The notes under the pieces are model-generated. The model was not told the DNA's origin. It did not search any database and was given only the letters and a program-made list of their open reading frames with translations. A program made the position numbers and the translations under genes. DNA of 64,000 nt from Janthinobacterium sp. ROICE36 (GTDB taxonomy: Bacteria > Pseudomonadota > Gammaproteobacteria > Burkholderiales > Burkholderiaceae_D): contig NZ_PEBS01000002.1 of the NCBI RefSeq assembly GCF_002869965.1, positions 113,834 to 177,833 of the forward strand, in the 5' to 3' direction. How positions within the stretch are numbered: the first letter of the stretch is position 1; each line of letters begins with the position of its first letter. Shown here piece after piece: positions 1 to 9,075 of this stretch.

Positions 1-482
1 AGCACAGCCGTGCCCATGCCCAGCGGCGCGGCCGTGATGGCAGGGATGCCCAGGCGCGCGCAACTGGCGAAGGTGGACTGGCGCGCGGGAAAGGCAAAGA
101 AATCCAGGCCGTCTACATACAGGTCGACACCGGCAAAAAACGCGGCCAGATTGCTGTCGTGTATGCCGTCAGGAAATTGTTTAATCTCCAGTTCGGGATT
201 GATATCATGCGCCATCTGCGCCAGCACGGCCACCTTGGGCTGGCCCACGGTGGACATCATGGCGCCGGCCTGGCGATTGAAGTTGGCGATATCGAAAGTG
301 TCGAAATCGGCGATGTGAAAAGCGCCGATGCCCAGCCGCGCCAGGGTCAGCAAATGCACGCCGCCCACGCCGCCCATGCCGGCAATGGCCACGCGCTTGC
401 CGCGCAAGCTGTCCTGCTCCGCCTGCGTGACCCAGCCCAGGTTGCGGGAAAACGCCGCCTGATAGGAAAAACCATCTGTCAT
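1..482 (-). CDS. ThiF/MoeB/HesA-family E1-like adenylyltransferase, N-terminal part (cut by window edge)
   Basis: This gene reads leftward off the window edge, so only about 160 N-terminal residues are visible. The start is M-T-D-G-F-S at position 482. A Rossmann nucleotide-binding loop GMGGVGG lies at residues 35-41 and is followed by the DFDTFDIANFNRQ stretch (about 59-71), which is the typical ATP-binding segment of ThiF/MoeB/E1 enzymes. Such proteins adenylate the C-terminus of a ubiquitin-like sulfur carrier or a small molecule in the cytoplasm. The catalytic cysteine and any zinc site lie beyond the edge. The next gene upstream is a chemoreceptor, so there is no thiamine or molybdopterin gene beside it and the substrate cannot be assigned. 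Confidence 0.8.
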   Translation of the reverse strand, partial: MTDGFSYQAAFSRNLGWVTQAEQDSLRGKRVAIAGMGGVGGVHLLTLARLGIGAFHIADFDTFDIANFNRQAGAMMSTVGQPKVAVLAQMAHDINPELEIKQFPDGIHDSNLAAFFAGVDLYVDGLDFFAFPARQSTFASCARLGIPAITAAPLGMGTAV

Positions 483-564
483 GCTTACCTCTTCTATGCG
501 TCAGCTAAGGACCAAGAATAGTTTGACAGACGGTTGGGCGATAAGTTCCCGCTATGACGACGCC

Positions 565-2151
565 TTAGCGCGCCAGACGGCGCTGCGCTGCCGGTGCCGC
601 GCGCGAGGGTGCCGCGGCCTGCCGCGCCACTGCGCCCACCTTGAACACGCTGACGATCTGCGCCAGCCCGGCCGCCTGCTCGTTCATCGCTTGCGCCGCC
701 GCCGAAGCCTGCTCGACCAGGGCCGAGTTTTGCTGCGTCATGTTATCCATCTCGACGATGGCCTGGTTGATCTGCTCGATGCCGGCGCTCTGCTCGGCGC
801 TGGCCGAGGAAATCTCGGCCACGATATCGGTCACATGCTGCACGCTGGAAACGACTTTTTCCATCGTCTCGCCCGCCAGCGCCACCAGTTTTTCACCGGC
901 GCCCACTTGCTCGGCGGAACTGTCGATCAATTGCTTGATCTCCTTGGCAGCGGCAGCCGAGCGTTGCGCCAGATTGCGCACTTCACTGGCGACGACGGCA
1001 AAGCCACGGCCCTGCTCGCCCGCGCGCGACGCTTCCACGGCGGCATTCAAGGCCAGGATATTCGTCTGGAAGGCGATGCCGTCGATGACGGCAATGATGT
1101 CGCCGATCTTTTTCGACGAGGCATTGATGGCGCCCATGGTGTCGACCACCTGGCTCACCACGCCGCCCGCCTGCGTCGCCACTTGCGAGGCAGAAATAGC
1201 CAGCTGGTTGGCCTGGCGCGCATTGTCCGCATTCTGGCGCACGGTGGAGGTCATTTCTTCCATGGTCGAGGCCGTTTCTTCCAGGGATCCCGCCTGCTGC
1301 TCCGTGCGCGCCGACAGGTCGTGGTTGCCCGAAGCAATCTCGCCCGACGCCGTGGAAATGGCATCGGCATCGTTGCGCACCTGGCTCACCAGGTGCGCCA
1401 GGTTGTCGCGCATGGCCTTGATCGCCATCAACAGGCTGTCCGTATCGCCGGGGCGCGTGTCGATCTGCGTGGTCAGGTCGCCCTTGGCGATTTGCGCCAC
1501 GATGGCCGCCGCATAGTCGGGTTCGCCACCGAGCTGGCCCAGGATGCGGCGCAGCATCAAGGCCGCCAGGGCGCCCACCACCAGCATCAGCGCGCCGCCG
1601 ATGGCCAGCAGCACGCCGGCCTGAGCCCAGAACTTGTGGTTGATGTCATCGATGTAGGTGCCCGTGCCGATCAGCCAGTCCCACGGCGCAAATTTCACCA
1701 CGGCATACATCTTCGCCACCGGGTCCTTCACGCCGGGACGCGTGCCATCCGCCTGCACCAGGCCGATGCGGCTGGTGGCCAGGGCCGCGCGATAGCGGTC
1801 GCCCGACTGCTGCATATTCTTTTGCGACACGCCGATGCGCGAGGCATTCGGGTGCACATACAGCAAGTCGGTACTGAAATCGCGCACAAAGTAATACATC
1901 TCGTCCTTGGCGAAGCTGCCGATGGCCAGCTTGGCCTGCTGCTGAGCCTGCTCACGCGTGAGCTTGCCCGACTGTTCCAGCGCATACGCCTTTTCCACCG
2001 AGGCATTGGCCAGCTCCACCAGCACCGTCAATTGCTCGACCCTCTCGGCCATCATGGTCTGGCGCAATGAATACAGGGAAAAAGAGGCGATGAGGACAAT
2101 GCCCAGCAAAGTGCTGAAACACAATAAAAGAATGCGCGAACGGAGAGTCAT
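565..2151 (-). CDS. Methyl-accepting chemotaxis protein with periplasmic single-Cache domain
   Basis: A 528-residue inner-membrane chemoreceptor that signals ligand binding to CheA/CheW. Transmembrane segment 1 is at residues about 7-28. The periplasmic part (about 30-175) looks like a single Cache (sCache_2) domain, with the [10 protein letters not shown] and [10 protein letters not shown] stretches usual for that fold. Transmembrane segment 2 is at about 178-201, followed by a HAMP linker and a long helical signalling domain. The highly conserved hairpin tip, including [20 protein letters not shown], falls around residues 373-392. No C-terminal CheR/CheB pentapeptide tether is present; the protein ends in an Ala/Arg-rich tail. 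sCache_2 receptors often sense small organic acids, but the ligand here is unknown. Confidence 0.95.
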   Translation of the reverse strand: MTLRSRILLLCFSTLLGIVLIASFSLYSLRQTMMAERVEQLTVLVELANASVEKAYALEQSGKLTREQAQQQAKLAIGSFAKDEMYYFVRDFSTDLLYVHPNASRIGVSQKNMQQSGDRYRAALATSRIGLVQADGTRPGVKDPVAKMYAVVKFAPWDWLIGTGTYIDDINHKFWAQAGVLLAIGGALMLVVGALAALMLRRILGQLGGEPDYAAAIVAQIAKGDLTTQIDTRPGDTDSLLMAIKAMRDNLAHLVSQVRNDADAISTASGEIASGNHDLSARTEQQAGSLEETASTMEEMTSTVRQNADNARQANQLAISASQVATQAGGVVSQVVDTMGAINASSKKIGDIIAVIDGIAFQTNILALNAAVEASRAGEQGRGFAVVASEVRNLAQRSAAAAKEIKQLIDSSAEQVGAGEKLVALAGETMEKVVSSVQHVTDIVAEISSASAEQSAGIEQINQAIVEMDNMTQQNSALVEQASAAAQAMNEQAAGLAQIVSVFKVGAVARQAAAPSRAAPAAQRRLAR

Positions 2152-2225
2152 GGCTACCTGGAAGTCAATAGAAAATTCAATTGCCCGATGGAAATCTTTT
2201 CAGAAAAGCAAAACGGACGGCGCTA

Positions 2226-2240
2226 CCGGGCTGTGCCCGG
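2226..2240 (-). terminator. Short GC hairpin between the small acidic protein and the chemoreceptor
   Basis: A perfect 6-bp inverted repeat CCGGGC-TGT-GCCCGG lies downstream of the small gene at 2274-2471 (leftward reading). A T-run follows only some 20 bases later, so it may be a weak terminator or a transcript-end stem rather than a strong intrinsic terminator. Confidence 0.3.
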
Positions 2241-2273
2241 CAGGCACCGCCCGCTGTAAGTCATTGTTGCAGG

Positions 2274-2471
2274 TCAGGCCAAGGCTTCCTTGGCCGCCTC
2301 TTCCGGCGTCAAGCCGTCGTAGAACTGGTCGGTAAACCACTCGACCTGCTCTTCGATATGGTCTTGCGCCTGCGCCATGGTGGCGCCGCCGGCCACCAGA
2401 AAGCCTTCAACCTCGATACACCAGTTGATCAATTCCAGGGTTTCCGGATCGAGTTCTTCTTTCTTAGCCAT
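2274..2471 (-). CDS. Small acidic protein of unknown function (65 aa)
   Basis: A 65-residue acidic protein starting MAKKEELDPE and ending AAKEALA. It has no membrane segment or signal peptide. An AAGGA ribosome-binding site lies 8-9 bases before the ATG. The tail LTPEEAAKEAL is a short Ala/Glu helix. It stands alone between a chemoreceptor and an M16 protease, both on the same strand, with about 95-120 bases on either side. I do not recognise a family. The good ribosome-binding site and protein-like composition support a real gene. Confidence 0.65.
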   Translation of the reverse strand: MAKKEELDPETLELINWCIEVEGFLVAGGATMAQAQDHIEEQVEWFTDQFYDGLTPEEAAKEALA

Positions 2472-2565
2472 CGTGCATTCCTTGCTTGTTAAATTGCGAT
2501 CAAATCCATCAGCAGCAGTTTAACAGCTTCGCCGCCCTGCTGCCCCTGCAATGCAACAATTAAGT

Positions 2566-5409
2566 TTACTTGGAGGCAACTTTTTTACGTTCCGGATACA
2601 ACACCACCTGCACGTAGTTGTGCATGTCCAGGTAGCGCTGCGCCGCCTGCTTGACGGCTTGCGGCGTGATGGCCCGCACGCGCTGCGCGTAGCGCAGGAT
2701 CTGCGCGGGATCGCGGCCCTGCGTCACCGAACCCATCAGTTGGTTCATCCAGTAGTTGTTTTCGCGCAAGGATTTCTGCTGGCGCGTAATCCAGTTCAGC
2801 TTGACCTTTTCCAGGTCGGCCACGGACGGCCCCTCGGCCTTCATCTTGTTGATTTCGGCAAAGGCGGCGGCGATCACCTTGTCCACGTTTTCCGGCCCCG
2901 TCGGCAAGTTCAGCGCCACCGAGTAATGGCCATACGGATGCTGGCCCATGGTGGTTTCAAAGCCGCCGCCATAGATCATGCTCATCTTTTCGCGCAGCAC
3001 TTCGATGACTTTCAGGTTCAGCACCTCGCCCAGCGCCTGCAGGGTCAGTTTTTGCTCGTCCGAATACGCAGCGTCGCCATTGAAGGTGATGGAAATCGTG
3101 CTCTTCGGCTCGCTGCCCATGTAGATATCCTTCTTGACGATCCCTGCCACCGGGCGCATGCCCACGTCGCGGTAGGCGTGCGGCACCTCGGCCACGGGCA
3201 AGGTGCCCAGATAGCTGGCGATCAGCGGCTTGATCTTGTCGAGTTCGAAGCTGCCCGTGAAGATGAAGGTCATGTCGCGCGCGCTGGAAAAGCGCTGGCG
3301 GAAGATCTCCAGCGCGCGGTCCAGGCCCACCTTGTCGAAGTCGGCCGCGCGCGGCACGCCATCGACGCGCGGGTTGTCGCCAAACATGGCGTGCTGGATG
3401 GCATCGTAGAACACGGCTTCCGGCTGCGCCATGCTGTTTTTCGCCAGGTCCTGCTGCTTGCCGATGAAGGATTGGTACAGGCCCGCATCCTTGCGCACGT
3501 CATGGAAATACAAATACACCAGTTGCAGCATCGCTTCCACGTCGGCGCTGCTGGCCGAACCGCCAAAGCCTTCGCTCAGTTCGCCCAACGAAGCGCCCAC
3601 ATTGACCGTCTTGCCGGCCAGAACCTTTTGCAATTCCAGCGGCGCCATGTCCTTCAAGCCCATGCTGCCGACCACGGCGCTGGCATAGCGGGCGTTGTAG
3701 ATATCGGCGTCGCCAAACAGCGACTGGCCGCCGAAACGCGTCGAGCCCATCAGCACCTGATCATTCTTGAAGTCCGTCGGTTTCAGCAGCACGCGCACGC
3801 CATTGCCCAGAGTCAGCTCCGTCACGCCGATGGCGCTATTCAACTTTTCAGCGACGACGCTGCCACCGGCCGGCGGGCCATCCATCAGCTTGCTGGCCAA
3901 GACTTTTTCCGTGCGCGGCGCGACTTTCTGCCGCTCGGCTTGCGCGACCGCGTCAAGCAACTGCTGCTGCGTCGGCACAGCGGAGGCCGTATCGCCCGCT
4001 TTCGGCTCGGCGCCCATGAAGACCACCAGTTTCTTTTGCTGGTCGGGGATGACCCTGGCGACCGTCTCATTGATTTCCTGCAAGGTCACCTGCGGCAAGA
4101 GTGCCTGCGCATACATCAGCTCGTTGGCGATGCCGGGAATGGCTTCCTGCTCCAGGAAGTTGCGCGAATACTCGGCCACAAAGCCCGACGAATCGGACTT
4201 GTCGCGCTCGCTGTATGCGCGCTCGTAATTGCGCAGCATGTTCTTGCGCGCCCGGTCCAGCTCATCCTGGCTGAAACCGAAGCGGCGCGCCCGCTCATCT
4301 TCCTGCACCAGCGCGTCGACGGCCGGCTGCACGCCGCCCTTGCCCAGCAAGGCATAGGCGCTGAACGATTCATAACCGCGCACCAGCTTGCCCATGCTGC
4401 TGCCGCCCTGGATGAAGGGCGGGTTCGCCTGTTGCGTCAATTCCTGCATGCGCGCGCTGAGCATCTGTCCATACAGGTTTTCAATCATCTGGCGGCGGTA
4501 ATCGGCAATGCTGACGGGCTCCTGCGCGGCGCGGATCGGGTAGCGGATAAACACGGTGTCGTCGGGCGCTTCCTTGTCCGTGATCACCAGCGCTTCCGTC
4601 TGCGAGCGCTGCGGCACTTCCGCATACAGGCGCGGACGCGGTTTCGCGGGGTTTTTCAGCTTGCCGAAATGTTGCTGGATCAGCTTTTCAGCCTGTTTCG
4701 GCTCCACGTCACCGACCACCATCACGGCCATCAGGTCGGGACGGTACCAATCCTTGTAGAAACGCTTGATGGCTTCCGGCTTGAACGTTTTCAAGACCGA
4801 TTCCTTGCCGATCGGCATGCGCTCCGCATAGCGCGAACCGTTCAGCAGCTTCGGATACAAGACCTTGTTCATGCGGTCGCTGGCGCCCTTGCCCAGACGC
4901 GCCTCTTCCAGCACGATGCCGCGCTCGCTGTTGATGTCGGCCGGATTGAATTTCAAGCCATGCGCCCAGTCTTCCAGCACGAGGAAACCCTTTTCCAGGT
5001 TGTCCTTTTTCGTCGTGGGAATCGGCAGCACGTACACGGTTTCATCAAAGCTCGTGTAAGCATTCAGGTCGGCGCCGAACTTCACGCCGATCGATTGCAA
5101 ATAGGAAATGAGTTCGTTGCGTTTGAAATGCGTGGAGCCATTGAAGGCCATGTGTTCCGTGAAATGCGCCAGGCCTTGCTGGTCATCGTCTTCCAGGATG
5201 GAACCGGCTTTCACCACCAGCCGTAATTCCACTTTCTGGGCGGGACGGGCATTTTTCTTGATGTAATAGGTCAAGCCGTTCGGCAGTTTTCCGACGGTCA
5301 CTTCTGGTGCCAGCGGCAGGGGATCGCTCAAACGGATTTCTGCCTGGGCCATGCAGGCGCACGCCAGCAAGACGGCGCCCGAGATCAGGCGTAATTTACT
5401 CAGCTTCAT
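2566..5409 (-). CDS. M16-family zinc metalloprotease (pitrilysin/PqqL-like), exported
   Basis: A 947-residue periplasmic peptidase of the M16 family. The N-terminus MKLSKLRLISGAVLLACACM is a signal peptide ending near A-Q-A at 21-23. The inverted zinc motif HFTEH is at residues 82-86 (His82, Glu85, His86), and the third ligand region LEEARLG follows some 75 residues later. The length fits a full two-half (N-active, C-inactive) protease like PqqL or YmxG-type double-domain enzymes. The family degrades peptides inside a clam-shell chamber. It is monocistronic here: the FMN riboswitch/ribB unit diverges from its 5' side and a small acidic gene follows. The natural substrate is unknown. Confidence 0.95.
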   Translation of the reverse strand: MKLSKLRLISGAVLLACACMAQAEIRLSDPLPLAPEVTVGKLPNGLTYYIKKNARPAQKVELRLVVKAGSILEDDDQQGLAHFTEHMAFNGSTHFKRNELISYLQSIGVKFGADLNAYTSFDETVYVLPIPTTKKDNLEKGFLVLEDWAHGLKFNPADINSERGIVLEEARLGKGASDRMNKVLYPKLLNGSRYAERMPIGKESVLKTFKPEAIKRFYKDWYRPDLMAVMVVGDVEPKQAEKLIQQHFGKLKNPAKPRPRLYAEVPQRSQTEALVITDKEAPDDTVFIRYPIRAAQEPVSIADYRRQMIENLYGQMLSARMQELTQQANPPFIQGGSSMGKLVRGYESFSAYALLGKGGVQPAVDALVQEDERARRFGFSQDELDRARKNMLRNYERAYSERDKSDSSGFVAEYSRNFLEQEAIPGIANELMYAQALLPQVTLQEINETVARVIPDQQKKLVVFMGAEPKAGDTASAVPTQQQLLDAVAQAERQKVAPRTEKVLASKLMDGPPAGGSVVAEKLNSAIGVTELTLGNGVRVLLKPTDFKNDQVLMGSTRFGGQSLFGDADIYNARYASAVVGSMGLKDMAPLELQKVLAGKTVNVGASLGELSEGFGGSASSADVEAMLQLVYLYFHDVRKDAGLYQSFIGKQQDLAKNSMAQPEAVFYDAIQHAMFGDNPRVDGVPRAADFDKVGLDRALEIFRQRFSSARDMTFIFTGSFELDKIKPLIASYLGTLPVAEVPHAYRDVGMRPVAGIVKKDIYMGSEPKSTISITFNGDAAYSDEQKLTLQALGEVLNLKVIEVLREKMSMIYGGGFETTMGQHPYGHYSVALNLPTGPENVDKVIAAAFAEINKMKAEGPSVADLEKVKLNWITRQQKSLRENNYWMNQLMGSVTQGRDPAQILRYAQRVRAITPQAVKQAAQRYLDMHNYVQVVLYPERKKVASK

Positions 5410-5596
5410 GTATTCTCAACGGTAAGATTCAGTAAGCGTACCTTACACTGAAATCGTCTTTCCGCCATTAAAAACAGCTTAGGAAAACCTGCGTTTCCCA
5501 GGCAACTTTGCCGAATGACAAACGCAACCTTGCCCCGCCATGCTTTTCATCTGTGCTAAAGTATTGTCGCCGGTCATGTGGACCGGCACAACAATA

Positions 5597-5750
5597 CGTC
5601 TTCGGGGCGGGGTGCGATTCCCCACCGGCGGTAAGAACGGCAACGGTCAAGCCCGCGAGCGCCTGTCAAACGTCGTTTGACAGGGTCAGCAGATCTGGTG
5701 TGACTCCAGAGCCGACGGTATAGTCCGGATGAAAGAAGATGTGCAGTAAA
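5597..5750 (+). promoter_or_regulatory. FMN riboswitch (RFN element) upstream of ribB
   Basis: The conserved RFN elements are visible in order: TCTTCGGGGCGGGGTGCGAT at the 5' side, TTCCCCACCGGCGGTAAG, a variable stem with a GTCAAACG/CGTTTGAC hairpin, CAGCAGATCTGGTG, GACTCCAGAGCCGACGGT, and the 3' closing GAAAGAAGATGTGCAG. FMN binding is known to repress ribB in proteobacteria by sequestering the ribosome-binding site or terminating transcription. The ribB start at 5840 lies about 90 bases downstream, leaving room for the expression platform. Confidence 0.97.
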
Positions 5751-5839
5751 CGCGATGTCCCATCGACCTGTCGATGCGGCCAGTTGCGTCTATTCGCTTG
5801 CCCTGCAGCGTTTTTCGCCTATGCGAGGAGCGTTTCACC

Positions 5840-6487
5840 ATGTTAGTCAACAGCTATACCCTGCTTTCCAACGACCTGGAAGGTCGTATCCAGTCCGCCC
5901 TGGCCGCCATGCGCGCCGGCATTCCCGTCATCCTGCTCGACGATTTCGACCGTGAAAACGAAGCCGACCTGATCCTGTCGGCCGAGAAAATCACGCACGA
6001 AACCATGGCGTTGCTGATCCGCGAATGCAGCGGCATCGTTTGCCTGTGCCTGCCCACGGACGTCGTCAGCACGCTGGCATTGCCGCCCATGTCGCCCGAC
6101 AACGGCAGCCGCTACGGCACGCCATTCACGGTCTCCATCGAGGCACGCGACGGCGTCACGACGGGCGTCTCGGCCGCCGACCGCGTGACCACCATCCGCG
6201 CCGCCATCGCCCCGGACGCCAAGCCTTCCGACCTGGTGCGTCCCGGCCACGTCTTCCCCCTGCGCGCCGCGCCCGGTGGCGTGCTCGAGCGCCGTGGCCA
6301 CACGGAAGGTTCCGTCGACCTGTCGCGCATGGCGGGCCTGAACCCGGCCGCCGTGCTGTGCGAACTGATGAATCCTGACGGCAGCATGATGCGCGGCGAC
6401 GCTATCGAGCGCTTCGCCGAACTGCATGGCATGCCGATTCTCACCATCGAAGAACTGGTGGCGTGGCGCAGCACGCGCGAACAGTAA
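5840..6487 (+). CDS. ribB: 3,4-dihydroxy-2-butanone-4-phosphate synthase
   Basis: A 215-residue monofunctional RibB. It converts ribulose 5-phosphate to 3,4-dihydroxy-2-butanone 4-phosphate plus formate, giving the four-carbon unit of riboflavin. The metal/substrate loop [11 protein letters not shown] lies near residues 34-44, and RPGHVFPL and [10 protein letters not shown] are the other signature stretches. The ATG at 5840 is chosen over an in-frame ATG 66 bases upstream because GCGAGGAG sits 9 bases before it and the homology starts there. There is no RibA (GTP cyclohydrolase II) fusion. Control by the FMN riboswitch directly upstream is expected. Confidence 0.97.
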   Translation: MLVNSYTLLSNDLEGRIQSALAAMRAGIPVILLDDFDRENEADLILSAEKITHETMALLIRECSGIVCLCLPTDVVSTLALPPMSPDNGSRYGTPFTVSIEARDGVTTGVSAADRVTTIRAAIAPDAKPSDLVRPGHVFPLRAAPGGVLERRGHTEGSVDLSRMAGLNPAAVLCELMNPDGSMMRGDAIERFAELHGMPILTIEELVAWRSTREQ

Positions 6488-6494
6488 GCTTGCT

Positions 6495-6970
6495 TCAGGC
6501 GGCGGCTGCCGCCTTCGGAAAATGTACATGTTTGTACACGAGGCAGGCCACCAGGCCATACGCGGCGGTGATCGTCGCGTAGGCCAGCGGCAAGCGCAGC
6601 GACCAGTCCTGCAGCATGTGCAGGATGCTGCCGATCAGGGCCGCCGCCGCGCTGTTCGCATGCTGCTTGCCGGCCACCCGCATCACGCTGGCCGTCATGG
6701 CGGGAATGGCGGGAATGGCGATACCGATGGCCACGTTCATGAGGGCCGTGCCCAGCGCCAGCAAAGCGTACGGCGTGCCGCGGCGCAGTCTCATCAGCAG
6801 CGAGGCCATCACGGCGCCTACCGGCAAGCCTAGCAGCATCGGCGCCGCCAGACTGCTGCAGGAACAGGCTCAATAAAAACAGCTGGCCGAACACACAGAA
6901 ATTGATCAAAAAACCCACGCCATTGGCCGCGGCAAAACTGCTGCTGTGAAACAGAGCGCGCGGGCCTGGG
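6495..6970 (-). pseudogene. Remnant of an MFS (14-TM, EmrB/QacA-type) drug transporter, frameshifted and 5'-truncated
   Basis: Read leftward, one frame gives a segment containing [19 protein letters not shown] followed by FLLSLFLQQ. After about 6860 the homology continues in another frame as [19 protein letters not shown] and runs on to [21 protein letters not shown] C-terminal sequence at 6495. The two pieces match consecutive transmembrane helices of EmrB-type exporters. The loop between them (around a dozen residues) is missing, with a net frameshift. The N-terminal two thirds is absent and gives way at about 6950-6970 to a LysR remnant on the other strand. It is non-functional and is drawn here as one pseudogene. 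Confidence 0.75.
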
Positions 6971-7115
6971 CGATATAGCCCCGCAGCTGGTGCGCATCTG
7001 GCCCGAGCGGGCGCAAGCCTATGACGTCTGGCTGCTCATGCATGCCGACCTGAACCGCTCCGCCCGCGTGCGGGCGGCGGCCGACGCCATCCTTGCCAGC
7101 GTGGCGGGCCCATAG
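6951..7115 (+). pseudogene. C-terminal remnant of a LysR-family transcriptional regulator
   Basis: Rightward from about 6951 a frame reads [20 protein letters not shown], then [20 protein letters not shown], then a short helix and a TAG at 7113-7115. The pattern W-L-L-x-H-x-D-L-x-R-x-x-R-V-R-A is the characteristic C-terminal end of LysR effector-binding domains. No helix-turn-helix or start exists upstream in this frame, because the sequence there belongs to the MFS remnant on the opposite strand. This is a decayed fragment of about 50 codons. Confidence 0.65.
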
Positions 7116-7184
7116 CGGGCCACCCGCGCACGGTTGCACGGCCGGGGAATCGCTTGTATCGAACGCATCCAATGTTAAGATGCC

Positions 7185-8003
7185 ATGATGACCCTCTCCG
7201 TCTCCCTCATCATCAGCCTGCGCCGCCTGCACCGGGCCACCATGGCCTGGCTGGTCAGCTGGTGGCGCATGCTGCATTTCGCCACCCTCGTGTTTTCGCT
7301 GGCCGTGTCGCCATCGAGCTATAACCGCGACAACCGCCCCATCCTGGCGCACCGCCTGGTGACGAATACGGCGCCCAACCTGGTGTGGTTCAGCGTCGCC
7401 TGCGCGCTGGTCAGCCTGGTGCTGATCCGCATCGTCGTCGTCAGCGCGCAAAGCTATGGCCTGTCGCGCTATGCGCTGGAAATGGTGGTGCGCGTGCTGG
7501 TGCTGGAACTGATACCGCTGACGGCCGCCCTCTTCGTGGCCCTGCGCCTGACACTGCCCGACGGCATTGCGTTTGCGCAAATGCGCTCTTCCGGCATGCT
7601 CGACACCATGCAGCGCCAGGGCGTCGACCTGTTGCGCCGCGAATACTTTCCGCGCGTCATGTCCGGCATCTTCGCCGTGTGGATGCTGGCCATCGTCAGC
7701 TGCGTCACCTCGCTGATCCTCGCCTACATCATCATCTACGGTTTTACACCGTGGGCGCTGCAAGGCTATACGCGCGTGGTGGGGCAAATCTTCAATCCGG
7801 CCGTGGCCCTGATCCTGCTGCTCAAAGTCATTTTCTTCAGCTTTGCCGTGGCCCTGATACCGCTGGCTTCCTCGTACTATCCGGAAGAGCCGCACGGCCG
7901 GCGCAACCGCCTGTGGGCCGCGCACGGCCTGTCCGAGATGCTGCGCCTGTTTTCCGTCATCCTGCTGATCGAAGTGGCTTCGCTGATGGGCAATTACTAC
8001 TGA
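7185..8003 (+). CDS. MlaE-family ABC transporter permease (divergent)
   Basis: A 272-residue multi-pass inner-membrane protein with the layout of MlaE (DUF140) permeases: an N-terminal amphipathic/loop region, a hydrophobic helix at about 62-85, the ELIPLTAALFVALRL segment matching the family's EL-GP-LLTALLVAGR helix, and three C-terminal helices. The cytoplasmic coupling loop, normally IDALEALGVDP, is degenerate here (LDTMQRQGVDL). It starts the unit permease - MCE protein - lipoprotein, so it probably forms the membrane part of a phospholipid-transport complex. No ATPase gene lies beside it. The start at 7185 (M-M-T-L-S) has only a weak ribosome-binding site. Confidence 0.8.
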   Translation: MMTLSVSLIISLRRLHRATMAWLVSWWRMLHFATLVFSLAVSPSSYNRDNRPILAHRLVTNTAPNLVWFSVACALVSLVLIRIVVVSAQSYGLSRYALEMVVRVLVLELIPLTAALFVALRLTLPDGIAFAQMRSSGMLDTMQRQGVDLLRREYFPRVMSGIFAVWMLAIVSCVTSLILAYIIIYGFTPWALQGYTRVVGQIFNPAVALILLLKVIFFSFAVALIPLASSYYPEEPHGRRNRLWAAHGLSEMLRLFSVILLIEVASLMGNYY

Positions 8004-8058
8004 TGCCCCGCCTGCCACCGCCAGCGATCCCGAACCACCCATACGAGAGCCAGAAGCC

Positions 8059-9075
8059 ATGAGCCAGAGCCAACCACCGAATCCCGACCAGACCGACGTC
8101 ACGGCGCCCGACGCTGTGCTGCCCGCGCCGCCGCCCGTGCGCCACGCTGAACTGAAGGCAGCCATCCTGCTCGTCTTCATGTTCGTGCTGGTGGTCGGCT
8201 CCGTCGTCTACCTGATGTATGCGCGCGGCGCCTTTGAGGCAACGCAAACCTTGGTGCTGACGACCGACGATTCGGACGGCGTGGGCGTGGGTGCCGACCT
8301 GACCTTTTCCGGCTTCCCCATAGGCCGCGTGCAGCGCATCGAGCTGGCGCCGGACGGCAAGGCCCGCGTCATCGTCGACGTGCCAAGGAAGGATGCGCAC
8401 TGGCTGCGCAGCAGCTCCATCTTCACCCTGGAACGGGGCATCGTGGGCGGCGCCAAACTGCGCGCCTACAGCGGCATCCTGACGGATCCGCCGCTGCCCG
8501 ACGACGCCACGCGCGACCTGCTGGTGGGCGACATGGCGGCGGAAATCCCCCGCCTGCTGGCCGCCGCCAAGGATTTGCTGAACAATGTGGCCAGCCTGAC
8601 GGGCACCGATTCCGCCCTCGACGGCACCCTGCGCAATGTGCAGGCCGTGACGGGCAAGCTGAGCGGCCCGGGCGGCGCCATGGGCTTGCTGACGGGCGAC
8701 GACAAGCAGTCGCGCCTGCTGGTCGAGCGGGCCAACGCGCTGTTACTCACGGCGGACCAGCTGGCGCGCCGCACCGATGGCCTGGTGGCCAATGCCGATA
8801 CGCGCGTGTTTGGCGACAAGGGCGTCATGACGGATGCGCAGGCCACCATCGTGCAGCTGAACGCCCTGCTGGCCGACACGCGCGCCAGCCTGAAAAAGGT
8901 CGACGCCGTGCTGGTCGAGGCGCAGGCCGTAGGCGCCAACGCCAGGGCGGCGACCGCCGACCTGGGCCCGCTGCGCGCGGACGTGGAAAGCAATCTGCGC
9001 AAGGTCGAGCAGCTGGTCAATGAAATTAATCGCAAGTGGCCATTCAAGCGCAATCCGGAGATCAAACTGCCATGA
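8059..9075 (+). CDS. MCE/MlaD-family substrate-binding protein
   Basis: A 338-residue protein with one N-terminal transmembrane anchor (about residues 34-55, AILLVFMFVLVVGSVVYLM). An MCE domain follows (about 65-150), recognisable by GVGVGADLTFSGFPIGRVQR. The long C-terminal part is helical, with amphipathic repeats. MCE proteins form hexameric rings that carry phospholipids across the periplasm. It lies 55 bases after the permease gene, and its stop overlaps the following lipoprotein start (ATGA), so the three genes are probably co-translated. The N-terminal 30 residues are Pro/Ala-rich and cytoplasmic. Confidence 0.88.
   Translation: MSQSQPPNPDQTDVTAPDAVLPAPPPVRHAELKAAILLVFMFVLVVGSVVYLMYARGAFEATQTLVLTTDDSDGVGVGADLTFSGFPIGRVQRIELAPDGKARVIVDVPRKDAHWLRSSSIFTLERGIVGGAKLRAYSGILTDPPLPDDATRDLLVGDMAAEIPRLLAAAKDLLNNVASLTGTDSALDGTLRNVQAVTGKLSGPGGAMGLLTGDDKQSRLLVERANALLLTADQLARRTDGLVANADTRVFGDKGVMTDAQATIVQLNALLADTRASLKKVDAVLVEAQAVGANARAATADLGPLRADVESNLRKVEQLVNEINRKWPFKRNPEIKLP

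Noticed and set aside
481..2070. Rightward 529-codon open frame
   Set aside because: Antisense shadow of the chemoreceptor, with the same His/Arg-rich composition and no ribosome-binding site.
2551..5226. Long rightward 891-codon open frame
   Set aside because: It is antisense to the M16 protease, is His/Arg/Gln-rich as typical of antisense frames in GC-rich DNA, and has no family resemblance. The leftward frame has signal peptide and HxxEH motif.
5468..5650. Small leftward frame over the FMN riboswitch
   Set aside because: The sequence is fully explained by the RFN aptamer and has no ribosome-binding site.
6112..6918. Leftward 268-codon frame covering ribB antisense and part of the MFS remnant
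   Set aside because: It merges a genuine 25-residue MFS piece with frameshifted and antisense sequence, so the region is better described as a pseudogene.
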